Assembly: GCF_000233455.1 (NCBI RefSeq)
Contig: NZ_JH376420.1
Coordinates: 1,976,634-2,040,633, forward strand
Reading direction: 5' to 3'
From: [Clostridium] citroniae WAL-17108
GTDB taxonomy: Bacteria; Bacillota; Clostridia; Lachnospirales; Lachnospiraceae
DNA length: 64,000 nucleotides
The notes beneath the pieces were generated by a model. The model was not told the DNA's origin. It made no database searches and worked only from the letters and a program-made list of their open reading frames with translations. How positions within the stretch are numbered: the first letter of the stretch is position 1; every line of letters begins with the position of its first letter. Shown in pieces: positions 40,682-49,388 of the stretch. A program made the position numbers and the translations under genes.

Positions 40682-40912
40682 TTAGTCCATCTCATCTCTT
40701 ATCTCTCTTAAGGTATCCAGCGCGCTATCCAGATCATTGATTGCATCCTGGAAATCTGGTATTACTGATTTTAAGCTGTCCTTCGTTATTTTCCGATATC
40801 CAAACAGTTTATCCGCTTCGGCTGCAAATTCCGGCCCTATCTTGTCCGACATGATTCTTATGCAATCTTCCCATGTCTGGATGTTTTCCCATTGTCCGTC
40901 AATTTGTATCAC
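40682..40912 (-). CDS. Small helical hypothetical protein
   Basis: 76 residues, predicted mostly helical, acidic. The segment IPDFQDAINDLDSALDTLRE suggests a short coiled coil. Unrecognised. Confidence 0.5.
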   Translation of the reverse strand: MIQIDGQWENIQTWEDCIRIMSDKIGPEFAAEADKLFGYRKITKDSLKSVIPDFQDAINDLDSALDTLREIRDEMD

Positions 40913-40919
40913 CTTTCAT

Positions 40920-41102
40920 TCACTCCTTTTCTAAATGGGCATTTTGATTACTTGGACGTCTGGAATGATCCGGGCATATTTCCGTCCTATCATAGGCTGG
41001 ACGTAGATATGCTTGTGTCATGGGCGATGGATGTTTTTCCATGTCTTTTATTGCTGCCATCCTTTGACGTTCAGATTTTTCTGCACATTGATCATCTTTC
41101 AT
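40920..41102 (-). CDS. Small hypothetical protein, translationally coupled
   Basis: 60 residues, basic and Pro/Arg-rich at the C-terminus. Its ATG overlaps the TGA of the upstream gene (ATGA), the main support for its being real. No motif. Confidence 0.4.
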   Translation of the reverse strand: MKDDQCAEKSERQRMAAIKDMEKHPSPMTQAYLRPAYDRTEICPDHSRRPSNQNAHLEKE

Positions 41103-41887
41103 TCCGATGCTTCTCCCTTATGTATCTCTGCCAGGATCTCCCCAACAGCCTTTGCAAATTCACGTTTTAGGGCTGGGATGTTGTCAATCAACTCACCATT
41201 AGTTACCTTACGCTTGATTCCTGTCCTTTTCCTATATTCGGACTCGTAATCCTCATAATTGACCTTATTTTTTCTTAATCTGGCCTTCACCACAACGTAT
41301 GTGGCGCATCCAAAATTTGTTGTATCTCCTCTGGCATCAATAAGCGGCTGTATAATTTCCTGTCTGGTCTTTCCCATCTCCGCCTCCTGGGCCATCCGGC
41401 GCCGCTCCATCTCCTTACGGCTGTCCTCCTCCAGGTTAGAGAGGATAGGCTCAAACAATGATCGCAGTTTTTCATCTTCGGATATCACCTCCAGGCATGA
41501 GGCTTTCTCAGCCCCTGTAGCGTACTTATAATCCTTAATGGCCTGTTCCGATACAAAGCCATATACGTCACGCATTTTCCGATATATTCGGGTCAGAACA
41601 TTGTTGAAATCTGAATACAGTTCCGGGTAGTCCTTAACCATCCTATCCACCCTGCGGCGTATCTCAATCTTCCAGGTATATGCTTCCGATATGGTTTCCT
41701 GTTTTCTGGGCTTATCATCATCCCTTTCCAGAAGCTTAATAATTTTCTCCTGATTGTTCTGTACTGCCCGGAACTTAGCTTCCATAACGGTTATCATATC
41801 CGCTCTCAGTTCCGCAAATTTTCGGTCTATGTAAGACCGATCTAAAAACAATGCACTCCTCTCATTTGGTTTCCCCATATCAATCAT
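41099..41887 (-). CDS. Phage protein with ORF6C-like helical region
   Basis: 262 residues, coiled-coil N-terminus (YIDRKFAELRADMITVMEAK). The middle (TWKIEIRRRVDRMVKDYPEL, FNNVLTRIYRKMRDVYGFVS) is reminiscent of the ORF6C domain found in antirepressors, but no BRO or KilA-N domain precedes it. Position right after the helicase loader suggests an early replication-associated or regulatory role. Couplings on both sides are ATGA overlaps. Confidence 0.55.
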   Translation of the reverse strand: MIDMGKPNERSALFLDRSYIDRKFAELRADMITVMEAKFRAVQNNQEKIIKLLERDDDKPRKQETISEAYTWKIEIRRRVDRMVKDYPELYSDFNNVLTRIYRKMRDVYGFVSEQAIKDYKYATGAEKASCLEVISEDEKLRSLFEPILSNLEEDSRKEMERRRMAQEAEMGKTRQEIIQPLIDARGDTTNFGCATYVVVKARLRKNKVNYEDYESEYRKRTGIKRKVTNGELIDNIPALKREFAKAVGEILAEIHKGEASE

Positions 41888-42729
41888 CTTCCTCTCATTC
41901 CGTCTATAAGCGCCTTCCTGTTCTGCTCCGCTATCAAGTCCCTAACCGATTCTTCTGGGAATGGCAGCTGGAAGGTACGCTCCTTAATTCTGTTTGTTAT
42001 CCTGTCATCGTATCTCAAATCCTGTAGGCACAGATTACTGGTGTATATGGTAATCAGCTTGTCCTGATATCGGCCATTAATAATGCTATAAAATCGCTCT
42101 CCAATCCAGTCCTTTGGCAGCTCAGTGCCAAAATCATCTATCACCAGGACCTGGACCGTGGACAATGCCCTTAGTAGGTCGCTCTCACTTCTGTCTTTGT
42201 CATCCCATGTGGCCTTTATCTCGTTGATAATCTGCATGGAACCAGCAAACTTAACCTGCATCCTGTATGTACTGACCATCTCGTTTGCTATGCTTGCGGC
42301 CATCCGTGTCTTGCCTGACCCTTTAGTCCCGGAATATAAGTACAGCCCCATCCCGTCCTTACGCATACCTTCCAGGTTGTCCAGGTAATATTTTATGGCA
42401 GCGCATGTATTAGCAATCGCCTTTCTGCTGCCCTCATTGCGGTATACATCCAGCCTGAAGGACCGTATATCCAGCGTCTTGAATGCCTCAGGGATGTTTG
42501 CGAACTCCAGCTTACGTTCCATAATCTGGCGCTCTACCAATCCACATCCACATCTCCGGCCATACTCAATGCCATTGTTATCTCGCCAGTATATCCAGCC
42601 GCTCCCATGACATACGGGGCAGATATCAGAAACCGGTAAATCCTTCTCCGGCTCCTTCGAGGTAGTCAGCATCGTACTTCTGCGTTCCCCCTGTATGCGG
42701 TTGACCATTTCCTGCAACGGGTCCACCAT
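41884..42729 (-). CDS. DnaC-like helicase loader (AAA+)
   Basis: 281 residues. An N-terminal zinc-binding element (CPVCHGSGW and RCGCG, about residues 37-62) precedes an AAA+ domain with Walker A SGTKGSGKT (about 134-141), Walker B VQVLVIDDFG and arginine finger region RITNRIKERT. It loads the replicative helicase for phage DNA replication. It overlaps the initiator gene by about 104 bp; ATG 42729 follows AGGAGG. Confidence 0.9.
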   Translation of the reverse strand: MVDPLQEMVNRIQGERRSTMLTTSKEPEKDLPVSDICPVCHGSGWIYWRDNNGIEYGRRCGCGLVERQIMERKLEFANIPEAFKTLDIRSFRLDVYRNEGSRKAIANTCAAIKYYLDNLEGMRKDGMGLYLYSGTKGSGKTRMAASIANEMVSTYRMQVKFAGSMQIINEIKATWDDKDRSESDLLRALSTVQVLVIDDFGTELPKDWIGERFYSIINGRYQDKLITIYTSNLCLQDLRYDDRITNRIKERTFQLPFPEESVRDLIAEQNRKALIDGMRGR

Positions 42730-43414
42730 TTCCACCTCCTACATAATTTGCATCCAGATAATCCACATATCCGCTGTTGAAGAACGTGCTTCCGTTCTGC
42801 GGTTTTCTCCAGGACGCATCCCGCCTAAGGTCATCCTTGTACCGTTCAATTGACCTCATAAGCTCATCCTTCCCAACCTTTAGAAGCTTCTGTTTCTGGG
42901 TATCGGATACTTGCCCTTTCCCCTTCTTGCATGGATACAATTTCCACAGGGTTTCAAACAAGGCAGATGCCTGCTGTTTCCTGTCATCGGATGCACTATA
43001 TATATTATCTTCTTTCTTTATTTCTTTATTTCTTTCTTCTATTGTTGTCGTTCGTTTGTCGTTAGAATGTCGCTCGCCTGTCGCCTGGGTGTCATCCTGC
43101 CTGTCATCTGACTGATACAAATCATAGTTTTTTATTGTAAATACGCTATATTTGTTTGTCGCCTTGCTTGTCACTTCGCCTGTCGTTTTTAGGTGGGAAA
43201 TTCCGGTCCTAACCTCCCGTTCTGTAAGCCCTGTCTCATATGCAAGGTTCTTGATAGACGATACAAAGGAACCACGCGGAACCGTTGTGCCCATGAATTT
43301 TCCATCCTTCCAGTTGGCCTTAAGGAGCATATGGATGAACAGCACCTTCGTGTTGATATCCTGATACCATCCCCAATCCAGAAACTTACGAAACAGTTTG
43401 ATGTGTCCATCCAT
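42626..43414 (-). CDS. Phage replication initiator (DnaD/winged-helix type)
   Basis: 262 residues. An N-terminal winged helix (NTKVLFIHMLLKANW, GLTEREVRTGISHLKTTGEV) precedes a polar linker. The C-terminal helical part (YPCKKGKGQVSDTQKQKLLK, DASWRKPQNGSTFFNSGYVD) resembles DnaD-like tails. It precedes the DnaC-like loader, the usual initiator-loader pairing; the origin is often inside such a gene, but I see no clear iterons here. Confidence 0.78.
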   Translation of the reverse strand: MDGHIKLFRKFLDWGWYQDINTKVLFIHMLLKANWKDGKFMGTTVPRGSFVSSIKNLAYETGLTEREVRTGISHLKTTGEVTSKATNKYSVFTIKNYDLYQSDDRQDDTQATGERHSNDKRTTTIEERNKEIKKEDNIYSASDDRKQQASALFETLWKLYPCKKGKGQVSDTQKQKLLKVGKDELMRSIERYKDDLRRDASWRKPQNGSTFFNSGYVDYLDANYVGGGNGGPVAGNGQPHTGGTQKYDADYLEGAGEGFTGF

Positions 43415-43428
43415 ACATGATTCCCTCC

Positions 43429-43818
43429 TTAAAGCTCCTCTATCGTCACTTCAATGCGAGGCACCCCGGATGTGTATTCAAACTCGTGTGTGGTGTTCTT
43501 CATATGGGACGGGTCATCATCACTCAGAACTCCGCATTTCACCAGGGCATCCTCAATCACCTTGTCCGCAAAGGAAAAGACATTCATCACGTCACGCCTA
43601 CGTCCTTTTGCTGGCTCATAGAAACTGTAATGGAGGATGACCGGACCATTGGCCTTATACCGCTTCAAATCCCTCCTGATGGCATTGCTGGCAACCATCA
43701 TATAATCACGTTTAAGCCGGCCGCCTGCATGTGGGTTCCTCCCAAGCTCCGCTATGTACTCATTCAGACCCGGAAATGTCCTGTCCTTGTAATAAGTTCC
43801 TGAAATAATGAATTTCAT
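43429..43818 (-). CDS. RusA-family Holliday junction resolvase
   Basis: 129 residues. The family signature is seen as GRRRDVMNVFSFADKVIEDALVKCGVLSDDDP (quoted in parts: RRRDVMNVF, KVIEDALVKCG, SDDDP), with the catalytic Asp residues in these blocks. It resolves branched DNA in phage recombination and packaging. Confidence 0.85.
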   Translation of the reverse strand: MKFIISGTYYKDRTFPGLNEYIAELGRNPHAGGRLKRDYMMVASNAIRRDLKRYKANGPVILHYSFYEPAKGRRRDVMNVFSFADKVIEDALVKCGVLSDDDPSHMKNTTHEFEYTSGVPRIEVTIEEL

Positions 43819-44102
43819 AGATAGCTCTCCCCATATCTTCTCCGAAAATTTTCACGGTTCCCAATATATGCCTCATAGGCAAGCTGCCCCATCATCTTCG
43901 ACATCTTCTCAGCCTTTGGGTTCCCATGGATTTTCTCAGTATTCCTACCCAAGGTATGACAGTCTGCACAGCAAGGGACTATCAATCCATCTTCATCCGC
44001 TAACTTCCTGCGGCCATTCCCATAAATGAGATGATGTTCTATATTTGTTGGCTTACCACAAAAAATGCAAATGTTATTATACTCCGTCACAATCCCTGGC
44101 AC
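43815..44102 (-). CDS. HNH-like zinc nuclease (NinG/Ref-type position)
   Basis: 95 residues. CIFCGKPTNIEHHLIYGNG followed by CCADCHTLGR gives a CxxC...HH...CxxC...H arrangement of HNH nucleases. It lies among recombination genes, between the exonuclease and RusA-like genes, and probably processes recombination intermediates. GTG start behind GAGGTG. Confidence 0.72.
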   Translation of the reverse strand: MPGIVTEYNNICIFCGKPTNIEHHLIYGNGRRKLADEDGLIVPCCADCHTLGRNTEKIHGNPKAEKMSKMMGQLAYEAYIGNRENFRRRYGESYL

Positions 44103-44103
44103 T

Positions 44104-44901
44104 TTACACCTCCGTCATAAGCTCAGAATAATGGATGGGGTGTGTGAGCACCTTTGTATGCTTACAGTAATCACACATCTCACACCGCAAAGGCTCAAAC
44201 TCACCGGCCTTCAATGCATTGATTTTTGCAACATTGCTCTGCACCTCAATTAATTTTTCCTGCAGGTGTGCATCATCAATCCCAATGATTTCTATATCAG
44301 GCTCCTTCTCTTTACTTGCCACGGCAATGAAGAACGGCAATGTCTTGCCTGTGTTCTGGCGGACAATCTCCTGATACACGGCGCCTTGGATGTCATAACC
44401 CCAGTACTGAACAAAATCCATGTATCCTACATCACGTACCCAGAATGTATCGCGGATGGACTTCATGACTTTCAGGTCCACGATGCATACATCCGGGATG
44501 AAGCTGTCCAGTTTGACCTTCCAGAGCGTCCCACCTATCTCCCCGGTCATGATGACCTGCTTCTGGCCCCCCATGTACTTCATGAAATATTCATCCCGTT
44601 CTATCCGGTTGATGATTTCCTCCGCATGACGGTATTCCGTCTTTAGCACACCCTGTTTCGTGAAGATTTCTGGATTCTGGGCCTTAAAGAGGTTGAGTGT
44701 CCCCTCAAAGTGGGCATCCACATACGCCCCGACCATAAGTGCCACGGTCTTCTCCATCTCCCATTCCCCACGTAATTTCGCAAGGGCCTGGGCCTCGCAT
44801 GGGATTTTACCCATGCTGCCACAGAATTCCTTATATTGGCTGACCGACATGTAAGCCTGGTTGGCCTCCTGGCTGTAATAGTTCTCTGCTGTCAATATCA
44901 T
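44104..44901 (-). CDS. PD-(D/E)XK exonuclease (DUF3799-like)
   Basis: 265 residues. The nuclease core appears as LMVGAYVDAHFEG, GGTLWKVKLDSFIPDVCIVD LKVMKS (D...DxK) and YDIQGAVYQEIV, plus a C-terminal CEMCDYCKHTK cluster. It resects DNA 5' ends in partnership with the annealing protein encoded immediately upstream. The ATG overlaps that gene's stop (ATGA). Confidence 0.82.
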   Translation of the reverse strand: MILTAENYYSQEANQAYMSVSQYKEFCGSMGKIPCEAQALAKLRGEWEMEKTVALMVGAYVDAHFEGTLNLFKAQNPEIFTKQGVLKTEYRHAEEIINRIERDEYFMKYMGGQKQVIMTGEIGGTLWKVKLDSFIPDVCIVDLKVMKSIRDTFWVRDVGYMDFVQYWGYDIQGAVYQEIVRQNTGKTLPFFIAVASKEKEPDIEIIGIDDAHLQEKLIEVQSNVAKINALKAGEFEPLRCEMCDYCKHTKVLTHPIHYSELMTEV

Positions 44902-45524
44902 TTAAAGCGCTCCTCTCCTTCTGGTGGTATGAAGGGGTCAACCATGGCAGGCTTATCCCCTTTCGTCATGTCATCTGCTTCCCCTTCAACGTGACACCCC
45001 ATAAGGGCATTCGGAATATATACCCTGGCAAAGAAGGCAGCCGCACGATAGGCAAGCATCTGCTTAGGCATGGTCTTCCATTTGCTCCCGGGCTTTCCGT
45101 ACCATTCCTCAGCCTTCGCCATCTGTATGGTCACCTCTGTCCCGTTGATGATTTCCCCTGTCTTCCTGTCCTCCGCCTGGATATAGCATCCCCAGGTATC
45201 TGTATATGGTTCACCCGTGTATACAGGACGTGCGTCTTTGAATTCATGGCAGGCCCTTATCATGCTCATGCAGGCCTGTCCGCTCCACGATGGTTTCCCT
45301 TTCACTACATACAGGTTCTGCATCACGAACATGGGGTTGACATTCATCCTGTTCGCCATGTCAACAGCAATTGTACAATCCATTGGCTTCCCTTGATATG
45401 CTGCCGGAACAAGGGATGAAGACGCGAACATCTTCCCTATGTCATATAATTTCTGGAAACTCTGTGAGTTTGAAAACGGTGTTGCCACCTCATGCTTCTG
45501 GTCATTCACCACTATTTCTTCCAT
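44898..45524 (-). CDS. RecT-like single-strand annealing protein
   Basis: 208 residues. FQKLYDIGKMFASSSLVPAA, AVDMANRMNVNPMFVMQNLY and MPKQMLAYRAAAFFARVYIP match the RecT/Redbeta-like annealing families. I take ATG 45524, because GGAGG lies 6 nt before it. It pairs with the exonuclease downstream for double-strand break repair and phage recombination. Confidence 0.82.
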   Translation of the reverse strand: MEEIVVNDQKHEVATPFSNSQSFQKLYDIGKMFASSSLVPAAYQGKPMDCTIAVDMANRMNVNPMFVMQNLYVVKGKPSWSGQACMSMIRACHEFKDARPVYTGEPYTDTWGCYIQAEDRKTGEIINGTEVTIQMAKAEEWYGKPGSKWKTMPKQMLAYRAAAFFARVYIPNALMGCHVEGEADDMTKGDKPAMVDPFIPPEGEERFK

Positions 45525-45534
45525 TGTCATCCTC

Positions 45535-46965
45535 CTACAATTCCACAACAGTCAAATCCGCATCATCAGTTGTGCGTGTTGCGATAAACTGCAGCCCCTT
45601 GTCCTTACACTTGCGGTAAAGTTCATTCCGCATGTCGGTTGACAGCTTTTCCACCCCGTCAATCAGTATGATTTGCAGACCATTCGGTTTCTGTATTGCC
45701 ACATCAATGCACAGGTCCAGTTTTTCTCCATCAGACAGGTTACTGATGGGAAGCCCGTGAATTAACGGGATTCCATTCTTGACCGTAAGCCCATCAATCG
45801 GTATCCTGGCCTCCTGCAGGATTTCCCCAGGAAGGGACCTGGCCTTCTCAATCCTATCCGTCAGGGACTTTGCTTCTTCTGACAGCTTCGACACCTCCCC
45901 CTGGAGGGATTCCATGCGGCGGTATTCATTCAGGTGGCCTTTCATCTGCTCAGCATACTCTGCCTTTTCCATCAGCTCCGTGGTACTTCCGGGCTCCTTA
46001 GTGGCATACTCTTCGTACTGTGACAGCTCTGCATCATATTTTGATACATTGGCTTTATATGTCTGTTCAGCCAAATCAATCTTGTCCTGTTTCTTTTCCC
46101 CAAGACCGGACAGCTCTTTTTTGCAAGAGCGTATCTGTTCCTCCAGTGAGGCAATCTGTTCCTTGAGCCCAGTCTCACGCCGTGCAAACTCCTTCTCGAT
46201 GGCAGATATCTCAATTTCCCGGTCAGCTTCATAAGCCCTCAGTTTGTTGCTCCTGTTCTCCAGCATCCTTTTTGCCTTGTCTATGGTCTCATTATCCTTA
46301 CGGATTTTTTCAATCTCCCGGTAGAGCTCCCCAACATTCTCGCGTTCCCAGCGGTCCGCCTCGTATCCTGCCGGGATTGTATCGGAAATATCCGCGATGA
46401 AAGCCCTCTTATTCCTTATGTCCCGGTTAATATCCTGCCGGTGCTGGAAGTACCATCCATTTTCCGCCTGGATGTCGTTGAGTACCTGGAGAATGTTCTG
46501 GTCATAGGAAACCCAGTCAGGTATCTCACCAAACCATTCCCGTATCTTGTTCATGTCCCATGGGTACTCAATCATATCCAGAATGATGGCGTTCTGCTGT
46601 TTCCTATCCATCTCCATGAATTCAACCGGAGAAAGCTGAAGGGGGGTAAAGATGTCCCGCAGAAAAGTCTCCGGGCTTCCTACCTCATAGCCGTCTTTCT
46701 TCACACTCTTATAATCTGCCTGTGCGGTACGGGCTTTACGGTTAATCCGTATACCATCGTCAGTCTCAATGAGGATTTCCCCCTCAGTTTCTCCGTCCCT
46801 TACTATGTAGTCACGGCCAGATTTGTTCGTGAGACCGTACCGGATTGCGTCAATCACGGAAGTCTTACCAGCTCCATTCCTTCCATCCAGTTCAACGCTC
46901 TGTCCATTGGCCTCGTACTCCTTTATCCCAAATAAGTTCTTAATCTTGATTTTTGATATCCTCAT
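45535..46965 (-). CDS. SMC/SbcC-like AAA ATPase
   Basis: 476 residues. Walker A is DGRNGAGKTS (about residues 28-37), there is a long coiled coil in the middle, and the C-terminus has the signature ISNLSDGEKL and Walker B LQIILIDGVEKLS. Rad50-like architecture shortened for phage. It most likely bridges or remodels DNA ends for the exonuclease/annealing pair. ATG 46965 overlaps the upstream TGA and has GGAGGA upstream. Confidence 0.85.
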   Translation of the reverse strand: MRISKIKIKNLFGIKEYEANGQSVELDGRNGAGKTSVIDAIRYGLTNKSGRDYIVRDGETEGEILIETDDGIRINRKARTAQADYKSVKKDGYEVGSPETFLRDIFTPLQLSPVEFMEMDRKQQNAIILDMIEYPWDMNKIREWFGEIPDWVSYDQNILQVLNDIQAENGWYFQHRQDINRDIRNKRAFIADISDTIPAGYEADRWERENVGELYREIEKIRKDNETIDKAKRMLENRSNKLRAYEADREIEISAIEKEFARRETGLKEQIASLEEQIRSCKKELSGLGEKKQDKIDLAEQTYKANVSKYDAELSQYEEYATKEPGSTTELMEKAEYAEQMKGHLNEYRRMESLQGEVSKLSEEAKSLTDRIEKARSLPGEILQEARIPIDGLTVKNGIPLIHGLPISNLSDGEKLDLCIDVAIQKPNGLQIILIDGVEKLSTDMRNELYRKCKDKGLQFIATRTTDDADLTVVEL

Positions 46966-47138
46966 GCTTGCCATTCCTCCGGTTCTCCTTTATAATAAGG
47001 TTGTGATGTTTTATCATACTGGCCGACCGGAGTTCGCACCTCCCTCGGCCTTTTTCTTGCCTTTCCGTTTCCCCACCCATAGGGATTAAGCCCCAGGGCT
47101 GCTGCCGCACGGTTTGTCCCATTTCTGTGTCTGCTCAT
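46962..47138 (-). CDS. Small basic phage protein, 58 aa
   Basis: MSRHRNGTNRAAAALGLNPY followed by a basic, Tyr/Pro-containing tail ending PEEWQA. GGAGGTGCAGG is directly before ATG 47138, and its TGA overlaps the start of the SMC-like gene. Unknown function, probably DNA-binding by charge. Confidence 0.55.
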   Translation of the reverse strand: MSRHRNGTNRAAAALGLNPYGWGNGKARKRPREVRTPVGQYDKTSQPYYKGEPEEWQA

Positions 47139-47298
47139 CCTGCACCTCCACCATGTTGTAATTAATATAGGTAATAACCTTACCATTTTGGCTTTTACCC
47201 TTGGTGATACTAACGGCATACCCAGCCTTGACCAGATATTTTGCCATATCAAGCTGCTCCTGTGAGTTGAGTTTGCTCCCGGGTATTAATATCTTCAC
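47086..47298 (-). CDS. Small hypothetical phage protein, 70 aa
   Basis: KILIPGSKLNSQEQLDMAKY followed by LVKAGYAVSITKGKSQNGKV and TYINYNMVEVQ. I take GTG 47298, as AAGGGGGT lies 7 nt upstream; a longer start at 47394 would overlap the previous gene heavily. It resembles small early phage proteins of unknown role. Confidence 0.55.
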   Translation of the reverse strand: MKILIPGSKLNSQEQLDMAKYLVKAGYAVSITKGKSQNGKVITYINYNMVEVQDEQTQKWDKPCGSSPGA

Positions 47299-47312
47299 TA
47301 TGCTCACCCCCT

Positions 47313-47540
47313 TCATATAGGTATGTACCCGGTCCAGGTAAGGACCAGAAGCGTAACCGTCACTGCCAGCATGACCGCCAGGGCCATCCTCCAATGCTCT
47401 GACTCCATCTGCTTCCTCCGCTCCTCATCCAGCCCTCCGGCCAGCCAGATGTTGGCCTGTGTAAGTTCTGTGGTTAGATCATGATTATTCCGGGCCGGGT
47501 CTGTCGTGAGGGGCATGTACTGGATATCTGCTTTACTCAT
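47313..47540 (-). CDS. Small C-terminally membrane-anchored phage protein
   Basis: 75 residues with a polar N-terminus and one C-terminal hydrophobic segment (MALAVMLAVTVTLLVLTW). ATG 47540 behind GGGGGC. The layout suggests a tail-anchored protein in the early region, possibly superinfection-related, but nothing specific is recognised. Confidence 0.55.
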   Translation of the reverse strand: MSKADIQYMPLTTDPARNNHDLTTELTQANIWLAGGLDEERRKQMESEHWRMALAVMLAVTVTLLVLTWTGYIPI

Positions 47541-47730
47541 TAGCATTTGCCCCCTTCTCTCCATTTAAAAAAAGATCAAGATCCTCCATGTTGATCAGCT
47601 TTTTAGATCCAGCCGGTATCCACTTCACCAGGTTATGGTCTAACCAATATGATACTGTATAATAAGTAAAACCAAATTTCTTGCATACCTCAGTAATAGT
47701 GCAATAATTTGGTACCTGTATCGTTACCAT
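47533..47730 (-). CDS. Excisionase-like MerR-type HTH protein
   Basis: 65 residues: CTITEVCKKFGFTYYTVSYW and LVKWIPAGSKKLINMEDLDL FL form a MerR/excisionase-type winged HTH. First larger gene of the early operon after cro. It could serve as Xis for the integrase at 49389 or as an early regulator. Confidence 0.7.
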   Translation of the reverse strand: MVTIQVPNYCTITEVCKKFGFTYYTVSYWLDHNLVKWIPAGSKKLINMEDLDLFLNGEKGANANE

Positions 47731-47816
47731 AAATCACCCCTCCTTTCCATCCCCTCCCTATTGACATCTTATGTTGAAGGGAGTACAATTACAGCACGCA
47801 GAGCAAACATACGTTC

Positions 47817-48005
47817 TTATTCTTTCAAAAAATAATCAAGCGGAACACCAAAGTAATCAGCAAGGATTTGAAGCTTATCAACTTTTGGTTTGCTTACGCC
47901 TCGTTTCCAATCGGATAAAGATGATTGGGCGATACCTGTAGCAAGAGACACTTTGTAAGATGTGAGATTTCTTTCAGAAAGCAATCTCTCAAATTTTTCA
48001 TACAA
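47817..48005 (-). CDS. Cro-like Xre repressor (main immunity region)
   Basis: 62 residues: NLTSYKVSLATGIAQSSLSD is the HTH, ending PLDYFLKE. It is paralogous in layout to the CI-like gene on the other strand (MYE-FE-LL). The start is a TTG at 48005 behind AAAGGTGGTG; the ATG at 48001 is out of frame. It opens the early operon. Confidence 0.8.
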   Translation of the reverse strand: MYEKFERLLSERNLTSYKVSLATGIAQSSLSDWKRGVSKPKVDKLQILADYFGVPLDYFLKE

Positions 48006-48036
48006 AAAAATACACCACCTTTCCTTTTAGTATTGT

Positions 48037-48213
48037 ATTTACTTCGGAGATATGATATACTTTATTTGTCGAATGAAGTATATCAATTTAATAAAGCATC
48101 TTTCATACGAAGCGTTTTTTATTTTTGATTCGTTCTTCCGAAGCATGTCTATACTATAGCACTTACGGCAGAATCAGTCAAGGTTTTTTAAAACGTTTCT
48201 GCGAAGTATTGCT
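48037..48213. promoter_or_regulatory. Main immunity operators (five CTTCG-type sites)
   Basis: Between divergent cro and cI genes, five sites share an (A/G)CTTCG core, with three followed by GAA(A)CG-like sequence. They are at about 48040 (plus), 48076, 48110, 48140 and 48205 (the last four on the minus strand). The gap is AT-rich with several possible -10 boxes. Confidence 0.6.
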
Positions 48214-48235
48214 TTTTTGTGAAAGGTGAATAAAA

Positions 48236-48571
48236 ATGTATGAAATATTTGAGCAACTTTTACAGAAATACAATATCACTGCATACAAATTTTGCAAAGA
48301 GACTGGCATATCTCAATCCACTATCAGCACATGGAAAAGCAAAAAAAATTTAGTCAGCCCAGAGATAGGCAAAAGGGTAGCTGATTATTTTGGGGTGTCC
48401 CTTGACTATTTAATGACCGGAAAAGAGGAGCCAGAAGAAAAGAAAAATCCTTATAGCGATTTGAAGGGCATATACCTGTCCTACGCCAAGGAAGCCCAAG
48501 ACAGCGGAATCGACCCGGACGATATTCGTCTCGCTCTTGATACTATAAGGAGGTTAAGGGGAGAGAAATAG
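48236..48571 (+). CDS. CI-like Xre repressor (main immunity region)
   Basis: 111 residues: AYKFCKETGISQSTISTWKS is the HTH, followed by FGVSLDYLMTG and a short helical C-terminus. No peptidase domain, as expected when an ImmA-type peptidase is encoded next door. AAAGGTG precedes the ATG. It should hold the early operon silent in the lysogen. Confidence 0.85.
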   Translation: MYEIFEQLLQKYNITAYKFCKETGISQSTISTWKSKKNLVSPEIGKRVADYFGVSLDYLMTGKEEPEEKKNPYSDLKGIYLSYAKEAQDSGIDPDDIRLALDTIRRLRGEK

Positions 48572-48573
48572 GA

Positions 48574-49263
48574 TTGGATCTGAATTACAAATTTGAACTA
48601 TACAAAAATGTTATACGGATCAAACGTTTTATGGGATTCAAAGATTTCCAATGTGGAATAAACCTTGTAAAAACATTTGAATCTACTGGTGTAAAAATGG
48701 AAGCGCTACCTTTTAGAACACCTGGTTTGCGTGGTATGGCAGCAATTGGAAAAAAGCCACATCCAGATGTAATACTACTAAACAGCGCACGAACATTCAG
48801 AGAGCAAAATTTTGATTGTGGACATGAAGCAATGCATCTAGCATTGCATCGGCATACAGGACGATCTACATTCAATTGTTTTAATGAAGTGGCGGCACCC
48901 AATCAGGATCCGTTCCTTGAATGGCAAGCAAATGAAGGAGCAGCGGAATTTCTTATGCCATTTAGGGAGTTTATACCAATGCTATACGATCTAGTCGGAA
49001 AACATCCTGATCAGGTAGCTATAGAAGATTTTGTCAATATAGCTTGTGATACATACCTTGTTCCTAAAGCAGCAGTGAAATATAGGATAGAAAACCTAAA
49101 ATACGAAATCCTACAATACTATGCTGGAATAAAGCTGGAAGATATAAAAATTTTGTCAAAAAAACAGCAAGAAAAACAAGGATTGCGTTCGGAATCTTTC
49201 ATTGATATATTTGATCATATAAATGAAAAAAGCCACCCCTGTAGGCGCAGGAATGACTTTTAA
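48574..49263 (+). CDS. ImmA/IrrE-family metallopeptidase
   Basis: 229 residues. The zinc motif is DCGHEAMHLALHRHTG (HExxH), with a downstream Glu in NEGAAEFLMPF. It probably cleaves the neighbouring CI-like repressor after DNA damage, as ImmA does with ImmR. TTG start at 48574, 2 bp after the cI stop, behind AGGGGAG. Confidence 0.85.
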   Translation: MDLNYKFELYKNVIRIKRFMGFKDFQCGINLVKTFESTGVKMEALPFRTPGLRGMAAIGKKPHPDVILLNSARTFREQNFDCGHEAMHLALHRHTGRSTFNCFNEVAAPNQDPFLEWQANEGAAEFLMPFREFIPMLYDLVGKHPDQVAIEDFVNIACDTYLVPKAAVKYRIENLKYEILQYYAGIKLEDIKILSKKQQEKQGLRSESFIDIFDHINEKSHPCRRRNDF

Positions 49264-49388
49264 CATAATTCTCTTACTGGGTTTGCTTCCAGAAGATATA
49301 TTTTGCTTCGCAACCAAATTATATCATCTCTGGAGCATCCTGGCAAGGGGTGTATTTTTTATGCCGATTTTCAAGGAGGAATGATATA

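Noticed and set aside
46940-47122. 60-codon minus-strand frame
   Set aside because: Out of frame with the better supported 46962-47138 gene, which has GGAGGTG and an ATGA coupling.
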